A model generated the notes under the pieces. That model was not told where the DNA came from. It saw only the letters and a program-made list of their open reading frames with translations, and ran no database searches. The position numbers and the translations under genes were made by a program. A stretch of 37,437 nucleotides of DNA from a virus, in the IMG/VR virus record IMGVR_UViG_3300048927_000735, positions 1-37,437 of that record; one strand, given 5' to 3'. Positions 22,601 to 28,288 of the stretch are shown here, piece after piece. Positions within the stretch are counted from its first letter, which is position 1, and each line of letters starts with the position of its first letter.

Positions 22601-22825
22601 TTACTTCGGGATGCGGCAGTAGGAGCAGACGCGACCAACCAAGGTGGATCGGTACTCGTGAGAACCGCAGCCGGGGCATTTGGCGCTGGAACGTATGTTC
22701 ATCGCGCCGGTCTGCAGTCTGGTTTCAGCCCGGGCTGTTTGCTTCTCGGAAATCCCGCGTTGCTGACCGTTCGCAGCATATGCGGCACCGGCAGCCACAA
22801 CAGATGCAGCGGCGATTGCGGCCAT
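22601..22825 (-). CDS. Zinc-ribbon protein with gp7-like N-terminus, 74 aa
   Basis: From ATG 22825, with GGAGCGCC upstream. The first 20 residues (MAAIAAASVVAAGAAYAANG) closely copy the start of the gp7-like ejection protein at 9961 (MAAITAAAVVAAGSAYAANR). A linker follows (RAETRLQTGAMNIRSSA), then a zinc ribbon with CPGCGSHEYRSTLVGRVCSYC: two CxxC pairs about 16 residues apart. It is the first gene after the candidate late promoter and terminator and the first of the late unit. The N-terminal helix may target virion or membrane. The function is unknown; an alternative is a regulatory zinc protein with a hydrophobic tail. Confidence 0.75.
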   Translation of the reverse strand: MAAIAAASVVAAGAAYAANGQQRGISEKQTARAETRLQTGAMNIRSSAKCPGCGSHEYRSTLVGRVCSYCRIPK

Positions 22826-22837
22826 GAGGCGCTCCAA

Positions 22838-22866
22838 AAGAAAAGCCCCCGGATGTCCGGAGGCTT
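22838..22866 (-). terminator. Candidate tR'-type terminator ahead of late genes
   Basis: On the minus strand AAGCCTCCGG-ACAT-CCGGGGGCTT is a 10-bp stem with one mismatch followed by TTCTTTT. It is just downstream of the candidate late promoter and upstream of the first late gene. In a lambda-type design it would stop a short leader transcript unless Q acts. Confidence 0.82.
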
Positions 22867-22885
22867 CTATGTCACAGTGCCTGAA

Positions 22886-22915
22886 AATGTACGCTAGAGG
22901 TGCGCACCTCAGCAA
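22886..22915 (-). promoter_or_regulatory. Candidate late promoter (PR'-like)
   Basis: Minus strand TTGCTG (22910..22915) and TACATT (22886..22891) separated by 18 bases; transcription would start near 22879, about 13 bases before the terminator stem. A perfect 14-bp palindrome, GAGGTGCGCACCTC (22897..22910), lies in the spacer and could bind a regulator or be the Q-recognition element. The box match is modest; context (after the Q-like gene, before late genes) gives most of the weight. Confidence 0.5.
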
Positions 22916-22941
22916 TCCATCCTCGATAAAAACACTTCAAT

Positions 22942-23370
22942 TCATGCCGCCATGGCAAGCCCGCGCATCGAGCCTTTGACCTCGGCGAACGCGATGTCAT
23001 GCAGAGTCAGGTAGTGCCGCTGGCTGACGGGCTTCTCACCCACATGCACCAGCAGCAGGTTGGCCGTCTCCCAACGCTCCACCTTCCGGCGGCCCATCCC
23101 GCAGTAGTAGGCCCGGAGGATGCAGGCCAGCCCGACCTGATCCCGGCCGATGCTGCTCACGATGTCCTCGACCCGCTGCGCCCGAAGGTCCGTCTCGAGC
23201 GGCTTGAAGCCCTGGACCCGCCCGGGCATCTCGCCTTGGTGCTCGATCAGGACCGCCAGCAGGTTCTTGGACTGGTGGCCGAGGTAGTCGCAGTCTCGGT
23301 GCAGGGCGAACTCCCGCCCCCAGTGCTCGAGCTCGGCGCGTGCGTAGGCGCCAAAGGTGTCAGCCTGCAT
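22942..23370 (-). CDS. Probable antitermination protein Q-like, 142 aa
   Basis: From ATG 23370. It contains the pattern DCDYLGHQSKNLLAVLIEHQGE near residue 26 and the block DQVGLACILRAYYCGMGRRKVERWETANLLL at about 85 to 115, which reads like the 'l..yY..g.s...ia.....' centre of phage antitermination Q proteins. It lies last in the early leftward unit, after RusA, and just before the candidate late promoter/terminator, exactly where Q sits in lambda and P22. It would load on RNA polymerase at the late promoter and allow passage through the terminators of the late operon. The assignment depends on position as much as on sequence. Confidence 0.65.
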   Translation of the reverse strand: MQADTFGAYARAELEHWGREFALHRDCDYLGHQSKNLLAVLIEHQGEMPGRVQGFKPLETDLRAQRVEDIVSSIGRDQVGLACILRAYYCGMGRRKVERWETANLLLVHVGEKPVSQRHYLTLHDIAFAEVKGSMRGLAMAA

Positions 23371-23605
23371 GAGAAACCCCCTGTTGGTTTGTCTTATACC
23401 GCCGGGCGTCCCTGCCGAATGAGTAGCGCTTGGTGCCGTGCTTGCCGACCACCAGCAGCTGATGCCGCCGGGCCATCTGGTCGACATCGCGGGTGATGGC
23501 GTTGCGGAGCTGGCCGGTGGCGCCAAGACCAGCGCACACGTCGCCCATGAAGTGCCAGCCCGGGTTTTCTGCCAGCCACTGCCTGATCTGTGCGGCGCGG
23601 GTCAT
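23360..23605 (-). CDS. Small winged-helix-like protein, 81 aa
   Basis: MTRAAQIRQWLAENPGWHFM begins a compact domain that continues as DVCAGLGATGQLRNAITRDV and then QMARRHQLLVVGKHGTKRYSFG. Helix, helix, recognition helix and a two-strand wing (LLVVGKHGTKRYSFG) are the classic winged-helix layout used to bind DNA. It overlaps RusA by 4 bases upstream and the Q-like gene by 11 bases downstream. It may regulate early-late transfer or help Q. No specific family name is claimed. The C-terminus is basic. Confidence 0.72.
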   Translation of the reverse strand: MTRAAQIRQWLAENPGWHFMGDVCAGLGATGQLRNAITRDVDQMARRHQLLVVGKHGTKRYSFGRDARRYKTNQQGVSHAG

Positions 23606-23946
23606 GCGGCCTCCAGCGTTATTTCCAGGCGCGGATTGGCCCGGTCCAACCCAGCGCGGCGGATGCTCAGCTCCACGATCTGGCTGTCGTCCTCGTAGAC
23701 GCCTGCGTGGGCCAGCGCGTCAAGGGGGGCCTTCAGCAGGTTGTCCACGTCCCGGCGGCGGTTGTCCGGCACCCACGCCTCGATGCGGACGGCCACCTGA
23801 GCGTGGCCGAACCGCTCGGCAGCAACCGCCGCGGCGACGGCCCGCACCCGGTAGTCGCGGCCATGGGCAGAGATCAGCATCCGCCCCCGGAAGGTTCGCC
23901 AGTAGGTGTTGACCGAGGGCGGCCAAGGGAGGATGAGCAGGCTCAT
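23602..23946 (-). CDS. rusA: RusA-like Holliday junction resolvase, 114 aa
   Basis: N-terminal LPWPPSVNTYWR is the RusA start. The active-site block PDNRRRDVDNLLKAPLDAL (D66, D68, K72) is followed by GVYEDDSQI (D86/D87), matching the essential aspartates and lysine of E. coli RusA. The 114-residue length is standard (RusA 120). It cuts four-way DNA junctions symmetrically as a dimer, resolving recombination intermediates or branched concatemers before packaging. It is placed in the nin-like region next to NinB and a DUF1364-type protein, a usual lambdoid arrangement. Confidence 0.93.
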   Translation of the reverse strand: MSLLILPWPPSVNTYWRTFRGRMLISAHGRDYRVRAVAAAVAAERFGHAQVAVRIEAWVPDNRRRDVDNLLKAPLDALAHAGVYEDDSQIVELSIRRAGLDRANPRLEITLEAA

Positions 23947-24251
23947 GCCGCCACCCTGATCAGCCCCAGCTGCCAGAGCTGCAGCATCGTGCGCTCGTGG
24001 GCGCGCTGCCAGATGTCGGCCTTTTCTTCGCGGGTGAAGCGGCGGCCTTGGTCGAGCTCACGGTGGCAACTGCGGCACCCTGATGCGAAGAAGCAGTCAT
24101 GGGCCTTGAGCGCCCCGCCTTTCCCGTGGCGGCTCTGGTTGCTGTGCGCGGGCTCGCCCGGGCCACCCTCGCAGATTCCATCGATCTGGAGGGTGCAGTC
24201 GAGCTGGTACGCGAGGTCCAGCAGGCTGCGGTCGCGGTAGTTGTTGTGCAT
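23943..24251 (-). CDS. DUF1364-type putative nuclease/zinc protein, 102 aa
   Basis: Start ATG 24251 (TGATG with the NinB stop); longer in-frame readings are NinB antiframe shadows. The pattern LDLAYQLDCTLQIDGICEGG, AHSNQSRHGKGGALK, then AHDCFFASGCRSCHRELDQG, ending HERTMLQLWQLGLI is that of DUF1364 (a lambdoid nin-region HNH-like family): Cys and His residues in GxxxC and CxxCH contexts likely bind zinc. HNH-type DNA cleavage is plausible but not shown. RusA next door overlaps its stop by 4 bases. Function in recombination or degradation is inferred from the nin position. Confidence 0.82.
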   Translation of the reverse strand: MHNNYRDRSLLDLAYQLDCTLQIDGICEGGPGEPAHSNQSRHGKGGALKAHDCFFASGCRSCHRELDQGRRFTREEKADIWQRAHERTMLQLWQLGLIRVAA

Positions 24252-24727
24252 CACGCAGCCCTCCGCACCGGCCCGAAGTCGGCCATCTCGTCCTGCGCAC
24301 GGGCGGACCACTTCACGCCCTTCTCGGCGCCGAAGGCGTGCACGAACTCCAGCAGCTCGCCCATCTTCCGGCGGCTGTACTGGCTGGTCCGGGCGCCGAG
24401 CATTACCGTGCCGCCGCCGATGCCCTGGGCCTGCTTCGTCTCCTGCTCGAACGCCGCGGTCAGAACTGCCTTCCAGCTGTCGCTGTCCATCAGGCCGATC
24501 TTCCACTCGCCGCCCTTGGTGTGCGGCCACTCGACCTGCCGGGCAATGTCGGCGAGGGTCGCCCACATGCAGGCGTTCGAGTCGAGCGTGCGCTTCGGCT
24601 CCCGGACCTCGACATCGAAGTCCTCACCGTCCAGCACGCGGCGGCGAATCTCGGCCACTGCTCCGTCGATCACCAGCGGCAAGCGGGGGTTGCCGAGGCG
24701 GGCGGCGAATAGGCGCTTGTCGGTCAT
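24251..24727 (-). CDS. ninB: NinB-like recombination protein, 158 aa
   Basis: Contains the NinB pattern: DGEDFDVEVREPKRTLDSNACMWATLADIARQVEW, TKGGEWKIGLMDSDSWKAVLTAAFEQE, GGTVMLGARTSQYSRRKMGELLEFVHAFGAEKGVKWSAR. NinB (Orf) of lambda is a 146-residue dimer that assists RecA or Red-type recombination by binding single-stranded DNA and SSB, replacing RecFOR functions. It begins with MTDKRLF after a ribosome site. Its stop overlaps the following DUF1364 gene start; its start overlaps the previous 104-residue gene end by 4 bases. Together with RusA it forms a recombination block. Confidence 0.9.
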   Translation of the reverse strand: MTDKRLFAARLGNPRLPLVIDGAVAEIRRRVLDGEDFDVEVREPKRTLDSNACMWATLADIARQVEWPHTKGGEWKIGLMDSDSWKAVLTAAFEQETKQAQGIGGGTVMLGARTSQYSRRKMGELLEFVHAFGAEKGVKWSARAQDEMADFGPVRRAA

Positions 24728-25038
24728 TGGTCGGCCCTCACGTAGCGGACTAGGGTTGCGCCTTCCGCTTCAGCCAGCTTCCCAAACCCAGCCTGATCAC
24801 CCGAAAAAGCCACAAGCACACCGTTGCTCGCCGCAATCGCAAAGACTTCGTCCGGCCCAACTGGCTCGGCGATGATGGCGTAGCTCGCCCCTGACCAGTC
24901 CCATGAAGGCATACCCCTCACTGGACGGAACTCGTCATAGTTCCTGTCGTAGTAAGCCACCGCCCGCCCCTCAGCCGCCAGCCGCATGACCTCAGCCTTC
25001 CCCGCCGTCGTACTGGTGTCGATCTGTTCGAGTTTCAT
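24724..25038 (-). CDS. Hypothetical protein, 104 aa
   Basis: ATG 25038 is preceded by AGAGGGAGAGGG, a strong ribosome site. MKLEQIDTSTTAGKAEVMRL is followed by a short alpha/beta domain with VAYYDRNYDEFRPVRGMPSW, then IIAEPVGPDEVFAIAASNGVLVAFSGDQAGFGKL. Small acidic phage proteins with the opening 'k.eqidtsT.agkaeVm..a.eG..Va' occur in early regions, without a known activity. It sits between an HTH gene and NinB in overlapping order, so its expression accompanies the nin block. Confidence 0.7.
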   Translation of the reverse strand: MKLEQIDTSTTAGKAEVMRLAAEGRAVAYYDRNYDEFRPVRGMPSWDWSGASYAIIAEPVGPDEVFAIAASNGVLVAFSGDQAGFGKLAEAEGATLVRYVRADQ

Positions 25039-25193
25039 GCCCTCTCCCTCTTGATCTCGCTGTCTCGTTCGTCCCCGATCCACGTTCGGATGAACCACGC
25101 AACGTTGCGCCGGGCCATGTGCACTGCTGCGGCGATCTCGTCCACGCTGCAGCGCTCGGCGTGCAATAGCCGGATTGCGGATGCCTTGGTCAT
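25035..25193 (-). CDS. Small helix-turn-helix protein, 52 aa
   Basis: ATG 25193 (ATGA with the DnaC-like stop). MTKASAIRLLHAERCSVDEI and AAAVHMARRNVAWFIRTWIG form a single HTH, typical of a regulator or adapter that binds DNA: the second helix pair VDEIAAAVHMARRNVAWFIR fits recognition-helix spacing. A longer in-frame ATG lies in the upstream gene. The tail RDSEIKRERA is charged. Regulatory target unknown. It may act on the nearby nin genes or the replication genes. Confidence 0.68.
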   Translation of the reverse strand: MTKASAIRLLHAERCSVDEIAAAVHMARRNVAWFIRTWIGDERDSEIKRERA

Positions 25194-26005
25194 TTCGCAC
25201 CCCGGTGGCTCTGCCAGTCGAAGGCGAGGACGGAGCCGCACTCGCGGTAGCGATCCATGACGCGCTGGCCCAAGAACTGCTCCAGGTCCTCTACGGTCAG
25301 GTTCGAGATCAGGATCGTGGGCTGCATCTGCTGGTAGCGCTCGTTGAGCACTTCGAACATCAGCAGCTTCTCGTGGTCGCTGCCGACCTGGACGCCCACC
25401 TCATCAAGGATCAGAAGGTCGGGAGCGGCGAAGGCGTCAATGGCGGACTGCTCGGAACGCTCACTGCCCTTGCGGTAGGTCTCTTTGATGGACCGCAGCA
25501 TGGCCGAGACGGTCATGAACAGGCAGGACGACAGCGAGGACGCCATGACGGCCGATCCGATGGCGCAGGCCAGATGGGTTTTGCCGGTTCCAGGCGCGCC
25601 CGTCATGACCAGCGAGGCGCCCCCTGGCAGCTTCTCCGGCCACTTCTCGGCGTAGGTCCGGCAGACCGCCAGCGCGATCTTCTGGCCCTGCTGGGTGGCG
25701 CGGTATCCGTCGAAGGTACGGTCGGAAAAGCGCGCCGGGATACCGGAACGGTTGAACAGCCCCGCAACCCGGCTCTGCCGCTCGCGTGCCGCTGCCTCAG
25801 CCTTGCGGGCTTCCTCCTTGGCTCTCGTCTCGGCCGAACAGGTCGGGCAGCTCATCACCAGCGGCCGGCCGCCGAACTGCGTCATGTCCACCACCTTGGC
25901 CTTGTACGGCCCGTGCTCACCGCAGACCGCGTCAACCGTCGGCAGCGGCTGCTCGGGCTGCGTCTCGGAGGTCGGGCGGGAGGTCATCGATTGCTGTGCC
26001 TGCAT
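25190..26005 (-). CDS. DnaC-like helicase loader ATPase, 271 aa
   Basis: From ATG 26005 (AGGA eight bases upstream; a second ATG at 25987 is possible). Residues 28 to 56 hold a likely zinc site (C28, H31, then C53 and C56). The AAA+ core has Walker A GAPGTGKT at 136 to 143 and Walker B LLILDE at 197 to 202, a sensor I region ILISNL and an arginine motif QRVMDRYRE. It resembles DnaC/IstB and lambda-like replication P substitutes: it would load the host replicative helicase onto the origin opened by the initiator encoded just upstream. The zinc-bearing N-terminus probably contacts the helicase. It overlaps the initiator gene by 74 bases. Confidence 0.88.
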   Translation of the reverse strand: MQAQQSMTSRPTSETQPEQPLPTVDAVCGEHGPYKAKVVDMTQFGGRPLVMSCPTCSAETRAKEEARKAEAAARERQSRVAGLFNRSGIPARFSDRTFDGYRATQQGQKIALAVCRTYAEKWPEKLPGGASLVMTGAPGTGKTHLACAIGSAVMASSLSSCLFMTVSAMLRSIKETYRKGSERSEQSAIDAFAAPDLLILDEVGVQVGSDHEKLLMFEVLNERYQQMQPTILISNLTVEDLEQFLGQRVMDRYRECGSVLAFDWQSHRGAK

Positions 26006-26717
26006 AGGTCTTTCCTCGGAAGTCGGCGGATGCGGATGGGCGGATCGGGATCACGGACGCGGTTCTCGGCGGCCCTCCCGGTGGCGCGTACAGCCCTCGC
26101 CAGCCACGGAGGATTGCGTTCTCGATCACGTCCTTCGGGTCGAAGCCCTGGCCGCGCAGCTTGTCCAGCTCGCGTATCGACAGCTCGACGGCCTTCTCGG
26201 TCATCGGGGTCTTGCCCTTGCGGCGGTAATCGGACCAATCGGCCCAGGCCGCCGGTTCCAACCAATCGGGGAGCGCCGACGCAGTCGCGCGCTTATTGGT
26301 GGTTGCTCTTATGGTTCTTGATGGTTCTTGATGGTTAGAGTCCGCCTCGCGGACGGGCCCGGTTCGGGAGGCGGACGGGTCCGGTTCGCCTGCCGGACGG
26401 GTATGGATCGGCATGCGGACCGGTTCGCCAGACGGACGGGTTTGCGAGGCGGACGGGTTTTGGAACGATTGGGGGGTGACCGTGTAGGTCGTGTGGCGCC
26501 CGTTGTCACGGTTAGCAGTGACCGCCTTGGAGTCTTCAAGCCACTTGATCGCCGCGATGACAGCCGTCTTCCCGAAGCAGGTGTACTCGCTGATCTTGGG
26601 GATCGACGGGAAGCACTCGCCATGGTCGTTGGCATACCCAGCCATGCACATGAGCACCGCCTTAGCAGTCGGCGGCATCTTGAGCGGGGCACAGGCGTTG
26701 GCGACGAGGTTGGACAT
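25932..26717 (-). CDS. Replication initiator, lambda O-like, with winged-helix domain, 261 aa
   Basis: The N-terminal 85 residues (APLKMPPTAKAVLMCMAGYANDHGECFPSIPKISEYTCFGKTAVIAAIKWLEDSKAV) are the winged-helix DNA-binding domain used by phage O-type initiators and replication regulators. A low-complexity linker (about 90 to 135) is encoded over the iterons at 26351..26457. The C-terminal part (ALPDWLEPAAWADWSDYRRKGKTPMTEKAVELSIRELDKLRGQGFDPKDVIENAILRGWRGLY) resembles the O/DnaT-like segment that interacts with helicase or loader. It should bind the iterons inside its own gene and recruit the DnaC-like ATPase encoded next. It overlaps that gene by 74 bases. Confidence 0.85.
   Translation of the reverse strand: MSNLVANACAPLKMPPTAKAVLMCMAGYANDHGECFPSIPKISEYTCFGKTAVIAAIKWLEDSKAVTANRDNGRHTTYTVTPQSFQNPSASQTRPSGEPVRMPIHTRPAGEPDPSASRTGPVREADSNHQEPSRTIRATTNKRATASALPDWLEPAAWADWSDYRRKGKTPMTEKAVELSIRELDKLRGQGFDPKDVIENAILRGWRGLYAPPGGPPRTASVIPIRPSASADFRGKTYAGTAIDDLPPDLRDAARAAAADG
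26311..26457. repeat. Iteron ladder and tandem repeat: probable replication origin inside the initiator gene
   Basis: Six copies of the core GGACGGG (fourth copy GGACCGG) begin at 26351, 26373, 26395, 26417, 26434 and 26451; the spacings are 22, 22, 22, 17 and 17 bases. Neither spacing is a multiple of three, so the repeats are kept at DNA level and not as protein repeats. Immediately downstream in the direction of the gene is a 10-base tandem, ATGGTTCTTG twice plus a partial third copy (26311..26336), leading into an AT-richer stretch to about 26290. Iterons within O followed by an AT-rich segment is the lambda origin layout. Confidence 0.75.
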
Positions 26718-26724
26718 GGGTGTC

Positions 26725-26847
26725 TCAGCCCTTGATCGGGCGTGCGTGAAGCGGGATCACGCGATCTGCCCGAGCCTTCTCAGCACCACGCTTCAGGCTG
26801 CCAGGGTTAAACGCGCGCCACGGATGGCTCTTCTTGGGGGCGCTCAC
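26725..26847 (-). CDS. Small basic protein, 40 aa, GTG start
   Basis: GTG 26847 shares GTGA with the stop of the CII-like gene. The product is SAPKKSHPWRAFNPGSLKRG and then AEKARADRVIPLHARPIKG, strongly basic with the composition of a small nucleic-acid-binding protein. No upstream ATG alternative exists in frame. It ends 7 bases before the initiator start. Coupled overlap at one end and tight spacing at the other support a real gene; the ribosome site is weak. No family recognised. Confidence 0.55.
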   Translation of the reverse strand: MSAPKKSHPWRAFNPGSLKRGAEKARADRVIPLHARPIKG

Positions 26848-27209
26848 GGCCATTTGACCCCTGCCCGCTCCAGCAGCGCGGGCAACGTGCCGAGCAGCTT
26901 GGTAATCTCCGCAATGGCCTCACCGTGGGCCGCTTCGGGGGAGGTCAGGAACTTCTCGATCAGGTAGTGGATGGGGCTCACGTCACCCTGAGTGGTGATG
27001 TAGGTCTCCAGCTCATCAATCGTCATGCCGCGGGGTTTGCCGCCGCTGTCCTGGCCTGCCAGCTTCTCCGAAAGCTTCGACGGAGACAGGTCCATCTGAC
27101 CCGCCACCGCGACCACGCCGCGCTGGTGGACCTGCACCAACACATGCTCCCGAAGGCTGCGGGAACGCTGGGAAAGGCCGCCTTGATAGGTGATGCTGAG
27201 GTGTCGCAT
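26844..27209 (-). CDS. CII-family regulatory protein (Phage_CP76-like), 121 aa
   Basis: From ATG 27209. Helical segment SLREHVLVQVHQRGVVAVAG leads into QMDLSPSKLSEKLAGQDSGG, an HTH of the CII/CP76 type, then GMTIDELETYITTQGDVSPIHYLIEKFL, which matches the conserved '.mtldEle..i..tgd..pl.yLi.kfl' of the Phage_CP76 family. CII-type proteins activate cI and integrase promoters after infection. The position immediately downstream of cro, ahead of the initiator, is the cII position of lambda-type phages. A start further upstream is possible but would include unrelated sequence. Confidence 0.82.
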   Translation of the reverse strand: MRHLSITYQGGLSQRSRSLREHVLVQVHQRGVVAVAGQMDLSPSKLSEKLAGQDSGGKPRGMTIDELETYITTQGDVSPIHYLIEKFLTSPEAAHGEAIAEITKLLGTLPALLERAGVKWP

Positions 27210-27228
27210 AGGGACTCTCTTGGGTTCT

Positions 27229-27266
27229 GGGGAATGCCGGGGAGTACGTGTTCCCCACGATTCCCC
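27229..27266. promoter_or_regulatory. Nested inverted repeat between cro and the CII-like gene
   Basis: An outer pair GGGGAAT (27229..27235) and ATTCCCC (27260..27266) encloses an inner pair GGGGA (27239..27243) and TCCCC (27252..27256) with an 8-base loop. The site lies in the 136-base cro-cII gap of the leftward transcript, where lambda carries nutR and tR1. No T tract follows on either strand, so it is not a simple intrinsic terminator. It may be a nut-like or cII-leader structure. Confidence 0.45.
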
Positions 27267-27345
27267 TGGATGGGCCGGAAAATGGCCGCTCACCGAAACG
27301 GAAAGCAGCCAGTTGGAAATTCAGATCAGGGACGTGGCGGCCATG

Positions 27346-27534
27346 TCAGGCGGCCTTCTTGCGGCGGAAGAGTTCAGGACGGCGTGCTTTGAGCTCCCAT
27401 TGCCGGGAGTCAGGAATCGGCTCGTCGTCGGGCCAGTGGAAGACGGCCCCGCGGCTAACGCCGAAGAACCGTGCAAGTTCGGCATCGGAATCGAAGCCGA
27501 GCAGCCTTTTGACGCTGGTCTTTGACATGTCCAT
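27346..27534 (-). CDS. cro: Cro-like repressor, 62 aa
   Basis: From ATG 27534 (alternative ATG 27528). KTSVKRLLGFDSDAELARFF, GVSRGAVFHWPDDEPIPDSR and QWELKARRPELF form a small HTH matching the P22-Cro type ('.L...g...a.Ak.lgvs..aVs.W....iP..r..el..r.P.l'). It is divergent to cI across a three-operator region. It represses cI and, at higher level, its own promoter, favouring lytic growth. Neither start codon has a Shine-Dalgarno match, and the promoter -10 box ends only 9 bases before the first ATG, so the mRNA may be leaderless. Confidence 0.85.
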   Translation of the reverse strand: MDMSKTSVKRLLGFDSDAELARFFGVSRGAVFHWPDDEPIPDSRQWELKARRPELFRRKKAA

Positions 27535-27542
27535 AGAAGTGC

Positions 27543-27570
27543 AGTCTAGCGCTCTAGACTTCGAAGTCAA
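27543..27570 (-). promoter_or_regulatory. Leftward early promoter (cro promoter, PR-like)
   Basis: Minus strand -35 TTGACT (27565..27570) and -10 TAGACT (27543..27548), spacer 16. The strongest operator (27544..27559) covers the -10 region. Start of transcription is expected near 27536, almost at the cro start codon. It has the same -35, -10 and spacer length as the rightward promoter at 28977..29004. Confidence 0.8.
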
Positions 27571-27605
27571 GCGCTCTAGCGCCCATTCAGTCTACTTTTC
27601 TAGCC
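27544..27605. promoter_or_regulatory. Right operator cluster (three sites)
   Basis: Site 1 is GTCTAGCGCTCTAGAC at 27544..27559 with perfect 6-base arms. Site 2 is GTCAAGCGCTCTAGCG at 27566..27581 and site 3 is GTCTACTTTTCTAGCC at 27590..27605, each with three arm mismatches. Spacings are 22 and 24 bases, about two helix turns, as in lambda OR. Site 3 ends two bases before the cI start codon. Confidence 0.82.
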
Positions 27606-27607
27606 AT

Positions 27608-28288
27608 ATGGAAACGATGGCTGAACGCGTTAAGAAGGCGATGGCCCTGCGCGGGATGACGGCCCCTGATCTGATTGCCAGAAAGGTTCTCAGCAAGGCG
27701 GGCATCTATTTCATCCTCGACGGGACCACCAAGGCGGAGAAAATCCGAGCATCGACCGTGGCCAAACTATCGGCCGCCCTTCAAGTCAGTCCCGATTGGC
27801 TCCAGTACGGACGAGGCCCAATGGAAGGAACGAGCATTTCGCAGGAAGGCGAATGGGATGATGTGAAGGGCTACGCTCAGGCGATGGGTCTGGGCGGGGG
27901 TCCCGAGGCTGCAGAGTACGCAGAGACTCACAAGCTGAAGTTCAAGGCTTCGTCACTGGCAAGGAAGCGACTTCGCGCCCCTGCCCTAGCGGTCATGTAC
28001 GGCCGCGGCGATTCAATGGAACCTCGGGTTCTCAGTGGGGACGCGATCCTGTTTGACACATCCGACACTAGACCCAAGGACGGAGCGCTGTTCGTGATCC
28101 TTGTCCCTGGAGCACATAACAATGAGTACCAGGTAAAGCGCTGCGAAATTCTTGACGACCTTGTGTACTTCAAGGCGGATAACCCCAATGGCGACCATAA
28201 TTGGAAAAAGGCGCGCCGCATGGACGATAAGCGCTTTCCGATACAGATCATTGGTCGTGTGCGATGGATAGGAAGCTGGGAGGATTGA
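27608..28288 (+). CDS. cI: CI-type repressor with S24/LexA-like domain, 226 aa
   Basis: From ATG 27608 (ATG 27617 is also in frame). N-terminal HTH at about residues 5 to 66 (VKKAMALRGMTAPDLIARKV, SKAGIYFILDGTTKAEKIRA, TVAKLSAALQVSPDWLQYGR). The C-terminal peptidase/dimer domain has catalytic Ser136 in YGRGDSMEPR and Lys177 in NEYQVKRCE, 41 apart as usual. The cleavage region near residues 88 to 100 (KGYAQAMGLGGGPE) lacks a clear Ala-Gly or Cys-Gly. It should hold the prophage silent by binding both operator clusters. It shares TGATG with the next gene, and its DNA is visibly lower in GC than the flanking operons. Confidence 0.92.
   Translation: METMAERVKKAMALRGMTAPDLIARKVLSKAGIYFILDGTTKAEKIRASTVAKLSAALQVSPDWLQYGRGPMEGTSISQEGEWDDVKGYAQAMGLGGGPEAAEYAETHKLKFKASSLARKRLRAPALAVMYGRGDSMEPRVLSGDAILFDTSDTRPKDGALFVILVPGAHNNEYQVKRCEILDDLVYFKADNPNGDHNWKKARRMDDKRFPIQIIGRVRWIGSWED

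Noticed and set aside
23943-24566. Longer 207-residue version of the DUF1364-type protein
   Set aside because: The added N-terminal half is a shadow of NinB and Arg/Gly-rich; the internal ATG overlapping the NinB stop fits the operon style.
25175-26338. 387-codon plus-strand frame opposite the DnaC-like and initiator genes
   Set aside because: Arg/Gly/Ala-rich antisense frame; the minus-strand genes have clear Walker motifs and winged-helix sequence.
26340-26460. Short direct repeats considered as a CRISPR array
   Set aside because: Repeat core is only 7 to 10 bases, there are no unique spacers of proper length, and it lies inside a coding gene. Iterons explain it better.
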